A program made the position numbers and the translations under genes. Source: CAZISM01 sp964541895 (GTDB taxonomy: Bacteria; Zhuqueibacterota; Zhuqueibacteria; Residuimicrobiales; Residuimicrobiaceae). From it: DNA of 13,743 nt. Positions within the stretch are counted from its first letter, which is position 1. Each line of letters begins with the position of its first letter. The notes beneath the pieces were generated by a model. That model was given only the letters and a program-made list of their open reading frames with translations, did no database searches and was not told the DNA's origin. The stretch is taken from positions 1-13,743 of the forward strand of contig CAZISM010000136.1 of assembly GCA_964541895.1 (NCBI GenBank), written 5' to 3'. Positions 1 through 7,629 of the stretch are shown here, piece after piece.

Positions 1-2980
1 TCTCCGGCGTCATCTTGCGCCAGCCCAGCGTGTATTCCATGGCCGCGTACACCGGCTTTTCACCGCACACGGCCTTGAATTCATACACCGGCATATCGAC
101 CTCGGTGGACAAAAACGGACTCACAGTAATAAAATCGACGAGATTCCGTTTGCTCCATTCCGCCACATCCAGACCGACAAACTCGCACGCATCCGGCGTC
201 GACGGCACCCGCACCGCCAGCAACAGCACCTTGCCGCGTTTTTTCGCCACCTCCTCCATCATAGCTCTTACCCGGGCGACGAATTCGGTCATGATCTGCG
301 TATACTCGGGACGTCGTTTGGCCTGATCCGGGAAATAGTAGGGAAAGCGCATGAAATCAAGTTCCAGCCCGTCCAGCGTGAACCGCTCACACACCTCGCG
401 CAGCAGATTGAAAAAATAGTCACGAACCTCCGGCAAGGCGTAATTCAGCGCCGACGCGCCCCAGCCTTCATAGCCGCCGACGCGATAGCCGGGATGCGAA
501 CTCCAGAAATCCGCCAGCAACGGACTGCCGGGCAGATCCACATCATGCAGCTCGTTCATGCGAAAGGTCACGAACGCCTCCATGCCGCGCAGCCGCGCCC
601 GCCGCAAAAACAGCTCGGTGGGATCAAGGCCGGCGTTCAACAAACCATGCAGCTGCACGCTGAGATGCCGTTTCAGCGAATCCGACCGTGACGGTCTGGC
701 CGGCCATACTTTGAAACGATACACATCCGTCACCGCGCTCGCGTAGGCCATGGCCTGGCCCATGTTGGGACAGATCAGGAACGTCGTGGCGCCGGCATCG
801 GCCGCTTCGTCCACGGTGCGATTTATGGTGTCTATCGTCACCGTATCATGCACCGCATACACATTGGTGGCATCCTGATTATACAACAGTCGTAAACCGC
901 TTTTCTCGCTCACCGTGTCCTGCGCCACCTCTTCCCACGGCTGCGTCACTCTGTAAATGGGAATGGGCTCAAAACCGAGCGCGAACGCCGGCGACTCGGG
1001 TTTCAGACGAAAATCGTCATGCGCCGGATCCATGAACAGGGGATCGGCAATCAGTGAATGGCGGTCCATGCCGTGCCGCTGCCAGTCCGCAAAGGTCAGA
1101 GTATCGAACCGGAACGGCTTTTGTTCGATCTGCCAGTAGACGTTGTGATCGAAGAAGAAATTAAAATCGCTCCATCCGCCCTGCAGCAGTTTGCCCTTGT
1201 CCCAGTAGACCACATTCTTTTCAAACGAGTAACTGGTGTGCGGTTCCTTGCGCGAACGCTGAATCTGAAAATCGCGCGCAAAAGCGAACACGTTGTTGCG
1301 GACGATATTTTCCTTGCCATAATGCTGATGAAATCCGCCATGGGTGGTGCGATAGACAATATTTTTTTCCGCCAGAATGTGGGTCGAGCCTTCATCGAAA
1401 TAGATGCCCCAGCCGCCATAGCGCAATCCGGCCACGTCATGAAAGAGGTTGGTGCGAATGATCGTGCCCGGCTGCGTCCCCAGCGTATAAATGGCCGCCA
1501 TATCGCTGAGCACCGGGCCATCGCCGTTGCTCAACACGCCGATGTGATGCACATGATTCAGCTCGACCAGATTGCCTCTGGCCAGCGCATCGCCATAGCC
1601 CCAGGTCCAGCCGATGGAGAGACCGCTGTAATAAAAATCGTGAATGTGGTTGTGAATCAGCTCGTTGTCAAAGCTCTGTCCGATCCAGATGCCGATGGCG
1701 CTGTTGAACACCTTGCCGCCGTCATGAATATGACAATCCAGCACTGTGTTGCCGCCGGTCTGCCAGACCGTTTCGCGGATTTTCTGCTCGCCGATTTTAA
1801 TGCCGCCGGCTCCCAGATCGGCGATTTCACAGTGGCTGACCTGGTTGTCACGACACCCGGCCATCCAGTGAATGCCATAGGTGCCGACATGGACCACCGC
1901 ACAATTCTCGATGCGGATGGAGCGGCAGCCGTTGCCCTCGATACAGGCCGGCACACCGACCGCGGCTTGCGGAAAACCGCCCACGGTAAATCCGGCGCTG
2001 GGATGCGGCCACTCGGATTTGAACTCGGCGGGAAAGTACCACTCGGTGTGACTAAAGGCCACGTTCTGCCAGTAAATATGCGAAACGAAGCGATTCGAAT
2101 CCGGCTGACCTTTAAAGAGCAGCAGCTGCGTCAGCCTGGGCGCTACGATGCGGGAGGAGCCCATGGTTTCGCCGGCCATGGGATAATAGTAAAGCAAGCC
2201 CTTTTTTCGATCGAGAAACCATTCGCCCGGCTGATCCAGCAGCGTCAAGCTGTTTTCCACAAAGTAGGGATCATCCACATCGAGACGAAAGACGCTGCGC
2301 TTGCTGAAATGAAAAGTCGATGTGGCCTTGTCCATGCGCTCAACGGGCAAACGCGATTCGACCCAGCGATTGAACACCACCACCTCGGCGCCGGTGAGAT
2401 TGACCGCCGGCAGATCCTGCGGCCGATACCCGAAACGATCGTCACCGTCCGACCACTGGCTGTTCGCCGCCCGTTCCGGCACCGCAGCCACCGCGATATA
2501 GCCCTGATTGGGATGGCGCGCCGGCGTGCGCCGTTCGCCGTTCACCCACAGCTGATGGAAATTCCACTTGCCGGTTTTGACCTCTGCCAGCTCTGCCACC
2601 CAGAGCGGACGGTTGTTGACTTTTTTCGTTTTCCATTTTTCAATGCGGACGCCGCCGCTGATTTCCACCTTCTCCTCACCATAGGCGCGATAGAGAACGG
2701 GCGCTTTTTCCGAACCGGAATCCTGCGGCTCCAATACAAACGGCGCGTTGAGCGCATAGGTGCCGGCGCGCAGGAAAACGGTTATGGGCAGTTCGCCGTT
2801 CTGCTCCAGCCGCAACCTGCGCACCGCTTCGCGCGCTCTTTCCAGCGTGGCGAACGGCTGCTGCAGCGTGCCGGGATCGGCATCACGGCCTTGCGGTGAC
2901 ACATACAACACGACTTCGCCATGAAGCGGCGCCAGCGACAGCAGAATCAGACCAACAAGCACTATGCATGCACGAACCAT
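1..2980 (-). CDS. Exported beta-helix protein fused to a TIM-barrel hydrolase-like domain (C-terminus off window)
   Basis: Probable secreted carbohydrate-active protein; 993 codons are visible without a stop and the 3' end lies beyond the left edge. The ATG at 2980 follows GAGGAGG by 9 bases. Residues 1-21 form a signal peptide ending APLHG. Residues 25-60 start with YVSPQG and PFATLERAR, the usual N-terminal cap of right-handed parallel beta-helix glycosidases and lyases. The ISGG motif is near residue 107, and HIHDFYYSGLSIGW (about 442) and GGWGIYFDEGS (about 521) lie in the helix rungs. This part resembles GH141-type or other Beta_helix-family proteins. After a linker near 690-715 comes a second domain (about 716-993+) with FWSSHPGYRVG, NYALPEVRDYF and LDGLELDFMRFP (about 869). 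That pattern is typical of GHL10-like TIM-barrel glycoside hydrolases. The gene starts 18 bases after the M14 peptidase stop and is the last visible gene of the operon. Substrate and exact family are unknown; the beta-helix call is firm, the TIM-barrel call moderate. Confidence 0.8.
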   Translation of the reverse strand, partial: MVRACIVLVGLILLSLAPLHGEVVLYVSPQGRDADPGTLQQPFATLERAREAVRRLRLEQNGELPITVFLRAGTYALNAPFVLEPQDSGSEKAPVLYRAYGEEKVEISGGVRIEKWKTKKVNNRPLWVAELAEVKTGKWNFHQLWVNGERRTPARHPNQGYIAVAAVPERAANSQWSDGDDRFGYRPQDLPAVNLTGAEVVVFNRWVESRLPVERMDKATSTFHFSKRSVFRLDVDDPYFVENSLTLLDQPGEWFLDRKKGLLYYYPMAGETMGSSRIVAPRLTQLLLFKGQPDSNRFVSHIYWQNVAFSHTEWYFPAEFKSEWPHPSAGFTVGGFPQAAVGVPACIEGNGCRSIRIENCAVVHVGTYGIHWMAGCRDNQVSHCEIADLGAGGIKIGEQKIRETVWQTGGNTVLDCHIHDGGKVFNSAIGIWIGQSFDNELIHNHIHDFYYSGLSIGWTWGYGDALARGNLVELNHVHHIGVLSNGDGPVLSDMAAIYTLGTQPGTIIRTNLFHDVAGLRYGGWGIYFDEGSTHILAEKNIVYRTTHGGFHQHYGKENIVRNNVFAFARDFQIQRSRKEPHTSYSFEKNVVYWDKGKLLQGGWSDFNFFFDHNVYWQIEQKPFRFDTLTFADWQRHGMDRHSLIADPLFMDPAHDDFRLKPESPAFALGFEPIPIYRVTQPWEEVAQDTVSEKSGLRLLYNQDATNVYAVHDTVTIDTINRTVDEAADAGATTFLICPNMGQAMAYASAVTDVYRFKVWPARPSRSDSLKRHLSVQLHGLLNAGLDPTELFLRRARLRGMEAFVTFRMNELHDVDLPGSPLLADFWSSHPGYRVGGYEGWGASALNYALPEVRDYFFNLLREVCERFTLDGLELDFMRFPYYFPDQAKRRPEYTQIMTEFVARVRAMMEEVAKKRGKVLLLAVRVPSTPDACEFVGLDVAEWSKRNLVDFITVSPFLSTEVDMPVYEFKAVCGEKPVYAAMEYTLGWRKMTPE

Positions 2981-2998
2981 AGCTGCAGACCTCCTCAG

Positions 2999-4741
2999 TT
3001 AACGACCAATGGTTTTCAGCCATCGGCCTCCCTTGGCCGAATCCAATCCCAACTCATACGGCGGCGCCGTCGCCAGCAGCCAGCGCACATGCACCGTGGC
3101 CATGCCGGGGATCATCTCCACCGCCAATCGCTGCGGCTGATATTTCTGTTCGGTGACGATATTCATAAACCGGTCCTGCACGATAAAGCCGGCAATGACT
3201 TTGTTTTTCAGATACACATAATCGGGCCGGGTGAAGCGGAGCTGCGCTTCGCGATAGGAACGGGTCGGCAACACACGCCGGTTGGCCAGAATCACATCCA
3301 CCTGATAGAGGCCCTCTTTGGTTTTTGCCACGAGCACCGAATCGACTTCCGGCTGCGGCAGATGATAGCCGTGAAACAGCGTAAAGGCCATGTTGCGATG
3401 GCACAGATCCTCCAGCATGAACGAAGGCGCGGTTCGGGTCCAGGCTTTTTTAACGCCGCCGATTTCAACATCGCCGTACTGGGGATGGCGATAGGGCTTC
3501 CATTCGACAATGCCTTCGCCAAACAGCAGCAGCCGGTCGAACCGATAGGTGTCCTTTTGCGAACCGAACCAGCTCTTTTCCTTTTCCTGCTTTCTGAAAT
3601 AATCCAGCGACGTCCACAGTTCGTTGCTGAACGTATAGACGCCGAGGCCGGCATAGAACCAGTCCAGCTCGCCGCCGTACACGGTATAGAGATCCTTGTG
3701 GATGACCAGATAGTTGTATCCGGGCAACATCTCTTCGCCGAGTTTGCCGAGAAAATCATAGAGCCGGATATCCGCGGGATCGAACGCCGCCGCATCGTCT
3801 GCTGCGCCCGGTCCGCGCAAAATCATGCCGCCCGAGTTGTGATACGACTGGGCGCCGCAGATATTGGGATGGGCGAGCACAAACTCGGCCACGCGGCGGT
3901 TTTCCGGAATGGAAAAAGGATATTGATCGGCGCCGTCCTGGGTATAACAGGGCTGCCAGTTCCAGCCCCAGTTGCGGTTGGGATCGTAATAGCCCACGCC
4001 GTCTTCATTCACCTGGCCGTCGCCGTCGTTGTCGATGCCCTCTTCCCCCAGCAACTCATAGCTGCCTTTTTCATCCGGCTTGCAGCGCAGGAGCAGGCGC
4101 GGGTCATCCGGATCCGGTTTCCAGCGGCCGTTGGCGTCGCGGCGGCGCATCATGACGATGTTGCCGTCCTTGTCAAGATCGTCCGGCCCGTCTTCGTCCA
4201 GCAGGCCGTCGCCGTCATCGTCGCGCGGCACCACGCCGGAGCGCGGTGAATGGGGCGAATTGGCTTCATGGATGAAATAATCGCGCGCATCCGGATTGAT
4301 GGTGGGAACGATATAAAACGTCTTGTGATCCACCAGGTCGGTGATCCAGTTGATCTTGCCGTACTGTTCGGCGAGAAACCAGGCGGTGTAGAGCGCCACT
4401 TCGCCGCCCTGGACTTCGTTGGAGTGAATATTGCCGTCGATGTACATCGCCGGCTTGTCGCGATCGGAACCGGTGCGACGATTGGTGACGGTGAGGAGAT
4501 GCAGCGGCCGGCCGGCGAACGAGTGACCGATGCTGTCGTAATCGACGATCTCGGGAAACGCCCGCTCCAACCGTCTGCAAATGGCGCCGATCTCGTGTGA
4601 ATCATAATATCGATTCCAGGCTATATCCACGCGCGGCGCATTGGGCGCGCCGATCGCTTTCAGCGCCGCCGGCGTCGGTTTGTCGGTTTGACCGTGAATT
4701 AATGAAAAGCAGAATAGCAAACAGACCAGGGATTTCTTCAT
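2999..4741 (-). CDS. Secreted M14-family zinc carboxypeptidase with calcium-loop inserts
   Basis: Metallocarboxypeptidase of 580 residues, expected to remove C-terminal residues from peptides outside the cytoplasm. A signal peptide (MKKSLVCLLFCFSLIHG) precedes the M14 domain. The zinc ligands are visible as H106 and E109 (IHSNE) and H301 (SYHNSGG). R153 in NPDAR, N255-R256 in NRNW and E374 in TFSNELW match the substrate-binding and general-base positions of carboxypeptidase A (R127, N144/R145, E270). Between NPDAR and NRNW are two Asp-rich loops, DDDGDGLLDEDG near 174 and DNDGDGQVNEDG near 237, which look like EF-hand or thrombospondin type 3 calcium sites. A C-terminal domain of roughly 150 residues is probably a beta-sandwich. 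I chose the ATG at 4741 because it gives the signal peptide. An in-frame TTG at 4798 would overlap the upstream gene, and the Shine-Dalgarno for 4741 (GGAG, 2 bases away) is poor. The stop lies 18 bases before the next gene. Confidence 0.9.
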   Translation of the reverse strand: MKKSLVCLLFCFSLIHGQTDKPTPAALKAIGAPNAPRVDIAWNRYYDSHEIGAICRRLERAFPEIVDYDSIGHSFAGRPLHLLTVTNRRTGSDRDKPAMYIDGNIHSNEVQGGEVALYTAWFLAEQYGKINWITDLVDHKTFYIVPTINPDARDYFIHEANSPHSPRSGVVPRDDDGDGLLDEDGPDDLDKDGNIVMMRRRDANGRWKPDPDDPRLLLRCKPDEKGSYELLGEEGIDNDGDGQVNEDGVGYYDPNRNWGWNWQPCYTQDGADQYPFSIPENRRVAEFVLAHPNICGAQSYHNSGGMILRGPGAADDAAAFDPADIRLYDFLGKLGEEMLPGYNYLVIHKDLYTVYGGELDWFYAGLGVYTFSNELWTSLDYFRKQEKEKSWFGSQKDTYRFDRLLLFGEGIVEWKPYRHPQYGDVEIGGVKKAWTRTAPSFMLEDLCHRNMAFTLFHGYHLPQPEVDSVLVAKTKEGLYQVDVILANRRVLPTRSYREAQLRFTRPDYVYLKNKVIAGFIVQDRFMNIVTEQKYQPQRLAVEMIPGMATVHVRWLLATAPPYELGLDSAKGGRWLKTIGR

Positions 4742-4760
4742 GGCTCCATCTTTCTCATTT

Positions 4761-6452
4761 TCAAGGCAAGGTACAGCTCTGTTCCGCGGCAAGACCAACG
4801 GGACCGGTGATGCGCAGCGTCAATTTTTGGCCGGCACGGCCGGAAACCACCCAGGAGAGCCGCCGGCTGCCGTTGCCGGGAATGGCGTCGATGATCTGGC
4901 GGCGCAGGCCGGAAAGCAGGTTCACGCTCTCGGGCCATTGCAATTCGGCCACGGTTTTTTGCACCCAGTTGACCCGCCTGGCCAGTTCACTGTTGGTCGG
5001 CAAAAATCCTTTGTTGCTGACCACCGCTTCGATTCTGAAAACGCGTTCGTGCAGCGGTTCGATCCTGATCTGCTCCACCGCCGTTTGCGGCAACAGCGAA
5101 GCCAGATGCAGAAAGAAGACGTTAAAGCGCCGGCTTACCTGCGCCAGGCTGTCCGGCGGCGGATTAAGGCCGACGTACGGCTTGAAGCCGCCCACCTCTA
5201 CTTTTTGGCCGGGAAAATCAGGATGGGAAATTTCCTGCCAGTCGACAAAGCCGTCGATGTTGGCAGATTGCAGCCAGTGCAACAGCCGTCTTTCACCGGC
5301 CAGGGAATCGCTCTCCTGCGGCTTGGCTTTCTGTTCTTTGGCGGCGCTGCTGTCTTTATTCGATTTTGCATTGGGCGGCCACCAGGCCGGTGCGGCCCAG
5401 GACCAGCGTCCATAATGATAATAGGCCCATTGGGCAAGATCGCCCGCCGGTTGCAGAGCCGGCAGCGGGTCTTTGGCATTGGTCATGGATTTAAAGCGCT
5501 CGCCGATCTGATTGAGGATCGCGGCGTCAGCCGCAGGAACGGCGGTCAGCGGTTTGTTCTCACCGTGGCGGTGCGCGCCCGGATTTTCTTTTTCCTTTCT
5601 AACCGGCCAGGGATGAAACACATTGTCGTATTTGGAAAAAGTAAAGACCGCCACGATGTTGGCATGCTGAAAACAGAAATCCGCGAGACCGCGGCATTCG
5701 GCGCTCGCCAGCGGATAAGGTCCGCTGCCTGATGCAAAGTTTTGATAGGCAAAAGGAAAATGGCGGGAAAAATGTATGCCGCCTTTGCCGTCTTCGTTAT
5801 AGCGGCCGTCGGCGTCATTATCGCGGCCTTCAGGGAACAGTTTATAGACACCGCCTTCGCCTTTGTCGCGATTGGGCCTGCGCATCAGCCGGGGATCTTT
5901 ATCATCCGCAACAAAATCTCCTTCCGGATCGGTAACGCGCATGAGGGTGATGCAGCCGTTCCGGTCCAGATCTTCCGGGCCGTCTTCATCCGCCTGGCCG
6001 TCGACATCATCGTCGACTGGCTGTGCATTGGTGTTCTGTTCCAGTTGCGGCACTGCGAAAAAACCCTGCGCAGCATCCGCATTGAGACGCGGCACGATAT
6101 AGAAGGTCGTCTTGTTCAGCAACGCAGCCACGCTGTCGACATCGGCCTGGGCCAGCAGATCCTGTACGAACTGCAGCGCCGCTTCCGTAGAGATCAGGTC
6201 GGCGCCGTCCACGCCGGCGACGATAAGCAGTCCCGGATGCGATTCGGCTTTGCCTTTGCTGATGATGACGCACTCGATTTTATTTTTTCCGGCAGAGGTG
6301 GCTATGGGTGCGAGCTTGATCAGGCCGGGATGGCGCGCCGCCCATTGCGCCAGTTTTTCCGCCAAAGCAGCGTTGTTGCGATAGGCTGACTGGCCGCCGG
6401 CGATGCTCTGCCAGACAAAAAGGAGCGTCAGCAGAAATATGATTTTTTTCAA
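4761..6452 (-). CDS. Catalytically dead M14-like paralogue (pseudo-carboxypeptidase), TTG start
   Basis: Exported 563-residue protein clearly related to its downstream neighbour but lacking a zinc site. The two align along their length, including FYIVP, the NxDA segment, both Asp-rich loops (DDDVDGQADEDG near 147 and DNDADGRYNEDG near 211), VE(I/V)GG and the C-terminal domain. At the active-site positions, H106 and E109 of the neighbour become D82 and D85, R153 becomes A128, NRNW becomes SRHF, H301 becomes S273 and E374 becomes A354. It should therefore not act as a peptidase; a binding, scaffold or regulatory role for the active paralogue is an inference. The N-terminus (KKIIFLLTLLFVWQSIAGG) is a signal peptide. 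The start codon is TTG, preceded by AGGAG at 5 bases. A Lys/Glu/Ser-rich low-complexity stretch (about 362-385) interrupts the domain. The gap to the next gene is 19 bases. Confidence 0.88.
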   Translation of the reverse strand: MKKIIFLLTLLFVWQSIAGGQSAYRNNAALAEKLAQWAARHPGLIKLAPIATSAGKNKIECVIISKGKAESHPGLLIVAGVDGADLISTEAALQFVQDLLAQADVDSVAALLNKTTFYIVPRLNADAAQGFFAVPQLEQNTNAQPVDDDVDGQADEDGPEDLDRNGCITLMRVTDPEGDFVADDKDPRLMRRPNRDKGEGGVYKLFPEGRDNDADGRYNEDGKGGIHFSRHFPFAYQNFASGSGPYPLASAECRGLADFCFQHANIVAVFTFSKYDNVFHPWPVRKEKENPGAHRHGENKPLTAVPAADAAILNQIGERFKSMTNAKDPLPALQPAGDLAQWAYYHYGRWSWAAPAWWPPNAKSNKDSSAAKEQKAKPQESDSLAGERRLLHWLQSANIDGFVDWQEISHPDFPGQKVEVGGFKPYVGLNPPPDSLAQVSRRFNVFFLHLASLLPQTAVEQIRIEPLHERVFRIEAVVSNKGFLPTNSELARRVNWVQKTVAELQWPESVNLLSGLRRQIIDAIPGNGSRRLSWVVSGRAGQKLTLRITGPVGLAAEQSCTLP

Positions 6453-6470
6453 GCAGACTCCTGTTGTGGT

Positions 6471-7259
6471 TTATGAACGGGAACTTTTTTCTCTCATGAT
6501 ACGGACCTGTCGGCCCAGGAACTGAAAGGCACCGCTGCGCTTCCCCACGCTGGTGATGGCGACAGCCGGGTTGAGCAGGCCGGTACGAATGGAAGCCAGC
6601 GGCTTGCTCTCATCCCAGTCCGATGTGAGCGTGCAGGCATAGGTTGCCAGCAAATGTTCTTCACCGCTGAACGGCAGCGGATCGGATCCGGCCACAAAGC
6701 GCCAGCCGATGCGGCGCGCATAGGCCATCAGGTTCGGCATCGGCCAGAACACCGGCCGCATGGAGGTGTCGCCGATGAGCGCGGTGCGGGGATCTATGGT
6801 GTCGATCACATGACGAACCACGCGGCTCCGTTTAAAGAGCCATTTGCCCGGCGCCCAGTTCAGCGCCGCAACGCCGCCGGCGGCCTGGATCTGCTGGATC
6901 AGTTCGACGCAGGTGAATTTTCGGTCAGGCGCGGAGAAGGTGCTGGTCAGACTGCACACCTCCAGCGCTTCGCTGGAGACGATCTGCCGGCCTGGAAAAA
7001 GCAGCAGATCGGGCCGGTCCTGAGACTGCAGTCGCAGCAGGCCGGTTTCATTGATGATTTTAAACGGACCGATGTTCTGTTTTTGCGCCAATTCTTCGAA
7101 CTGGCTGCAATCCGATCGTTCCGTCAGCAGCAGCGCGTACAGCGAGGGGTTATTGCCGCCCAGCCGTTGCAGGTTGCTGATGGCGCCGGTGAACGCCGTT
7201 TCGAGGTTGAAATTTGAGTAGAGATGAACGTGTGCATCGATGACAAGCGAGGTGTTCAT
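6471..7259 (-). CDS. PHP/amidohydrolase-like metal-dependent hydrolase, probably cytoplasmic
   Basis: First gene of the four-gene run, 262 residues, no signal peptide. The N-terminus reads IDAHVHLY, an HxH metal-binding motif (H10, H12) shared by PHP-domain phosphoesterases and amidohydrolases. Later segments fit a PHP-like barrel: LLLFPGRQIVSSE near 86, AAGGVAALNWAPGKW near 126, IGDTSMRP near 162 and VAGSDPLPF near 189. The Glu and later His ligands expected in canonical PHP enzymes appear as Q92 and as non-His residues, so the metal site is reduced or different. I do not recognise the substrate. The ATG at 7259 was preferred over an in-frame GTG at 7310: it begins right at the conserved domain and has AGGA about 10 bases upstream, while the GTG has no ribosome binding site. 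Its stop is 18 bases before the TTG of the next gene, so it is co-transcribed with the exported peptidase pair, which is an unusual partner. Confidence 0.72.
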   Translation of the reverse strand: MNTSLVIDAHVHLYSNFNLETAFTGAISNLQRLGGNNPSLYALLLTERSDCSQFEELAQKQNIGPFKIINETGLLRLQSQDRPDLLLFPGRQIVSSEALEVCSLTSTFSAPDRKFTCVELIQQIQAAGGVAALNWAPGKWLFKRSRVVRHVIDTIDPRTALIGDTSMRPVFWPMPNLMAYARRIGWRFVAGSDPLPFSGEEHLLATYACTLTSDWDESKPLASIRTGLLNPAVAITSVGKRSGAFQFLGRQVRIMREKSSRS

Positions 7260-7322
7260 GGTTGAAAGATCCTGTACAGGTTGCGCAAGAGGCCGATTTG
7301 TGGTTAACACAGCTAGAGTTGC

Positions 7323-7351
7323 AATTTAAACAGCTAATTTGATTAATGCAA
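7323..7351 (-). promoter_or_regulatory. Candidate promoter of the four-gene operon
   Basis: Read on the minus strand, TTGCAT (7346-7351) and TAAATT (7323-7328) are separated by 17 bases in an AT-rich stretch, with a predicted start about 55-60 bases ahead of the ATG at 7259. Matches to the sigma-70 consensus are only 3/6 and 4/6, and FCB bacteria often use a different consensus, so this is a weak call based on position and base composition. Confidence 0.3.
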
Positions 7352-7376
7352 TATCATTTCATTTGTGCTTTATGTG

Positions 7377-7397
7377 GCGCGACCAGGTTGGTCGCGC
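7377..7397. repeat. Intergenic palindrome, copy 1 (GCGCGACCA arms)
   Basis: Perfect 9-base arms GCGCGACCA and TGGTCGCGC around a 3-base loop GGT. It is the first of three related palindromes in this spacer. No poly-T tract follows on either strand, so it is not a standard terminator. It resembles a REP-like interspersed palindrome. Confidence 0.8.
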
Positions 7398-7477
7398 ACC
7401 CGCGCTGGCAGCAGCTTTTTATATATCCCCACATCCAAAACAGCGGCAAAATCTGCAGCGCATCTCGCCGTGCTCAT

Positions 7478-7498
7478 GCGCGACCAGACTGGTCGCGC
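7478..7498. repeat. Intergenic palindrome, copy 2 (GCGCGACCA arms)
   Basis: The same 9-base arms as the copy at 7377, with a different loop (GAC). The arms are conserved while the loop varies, as expected of a repeat family whose stem is selected or copied as a unit. Confidence 0.8.
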
Positions 7499-7522
7499 TA
7501 GATAAAAATCTTGCGATCTCTA

Positions 7523-7545
7523 CCGCGACCGGGTTGGTCACGCGG
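7523..7545. repeat. Intergenic palindrome, degenerate copy 3
   Basis: CCGCGACC, loop GGGTT, then GGTCACGCGG: the same GCGACC/GGTC core as the two copies to the left, but with a 2-base bulge (CA) and a different outer arm. It appears to be a diverged member of the family. Confidence 0.65.
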
Positions 7546-7567
7546 CTCATGCGACTAGAGACGAAAC

Positions 7568-7607
7568 AAAAAAAAAAGGCGGTGCAAGAGTGTACTCTTG
7601 CACCGCC
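7568..7607 (-). terminator. Intrinsic terminator of the sorting-domain protein gene
   Basis: A perfect 13-base stem (GGCGGTGCAAGAG at 7578-7590 with its complement at 7595-7607) closes a 4-base loop. On the minus strand it is followed directly by ten T residues (the A run at 7568-7577). It begins 23 bases after the stop codon at 7630, so it ends that transcript and separates it from the four-gene operon. Confidence 0.95.
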
Positions 7608-7629
7608 CTTGAGAAAGGCAGAATATGGT

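Noticed and set aside
1058..2899. A 613-codon plus-strand open frame opposite the beta-helix gene
   Set aside because: It is the mirror of a GC-rich coding gene. The minus strand gives a coherent signal peptide and family motifs with a good ribosome binding site, while the plus-strand protein has no recognisable domain and no ribosome binding site.
2921..4249. A 442-codon plus-strand open frame opposite the M14 gene
   Set aside because: The minus strand encodes a complete zinc carboxypeptidase with all catalytic residues, so the plus frame is a shadow. The same holds for the plus frames at 4740-5732, 5742-6389 and 6654-7217.
4742..4798. Upstream TTG start for the active M14 peptidase
   Set aside because: It would put 19 residues before a clear signal peptide and overlap the previous gene. 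MKKSLVCLLF at 4741 is a normal export start.
7377..7545. CRISPR array
   Set aside because: Only three short, self-complementary units with unequal spacing (101 and 45 bases), the last degenerate. There are no uniform spacers and no cas genes.
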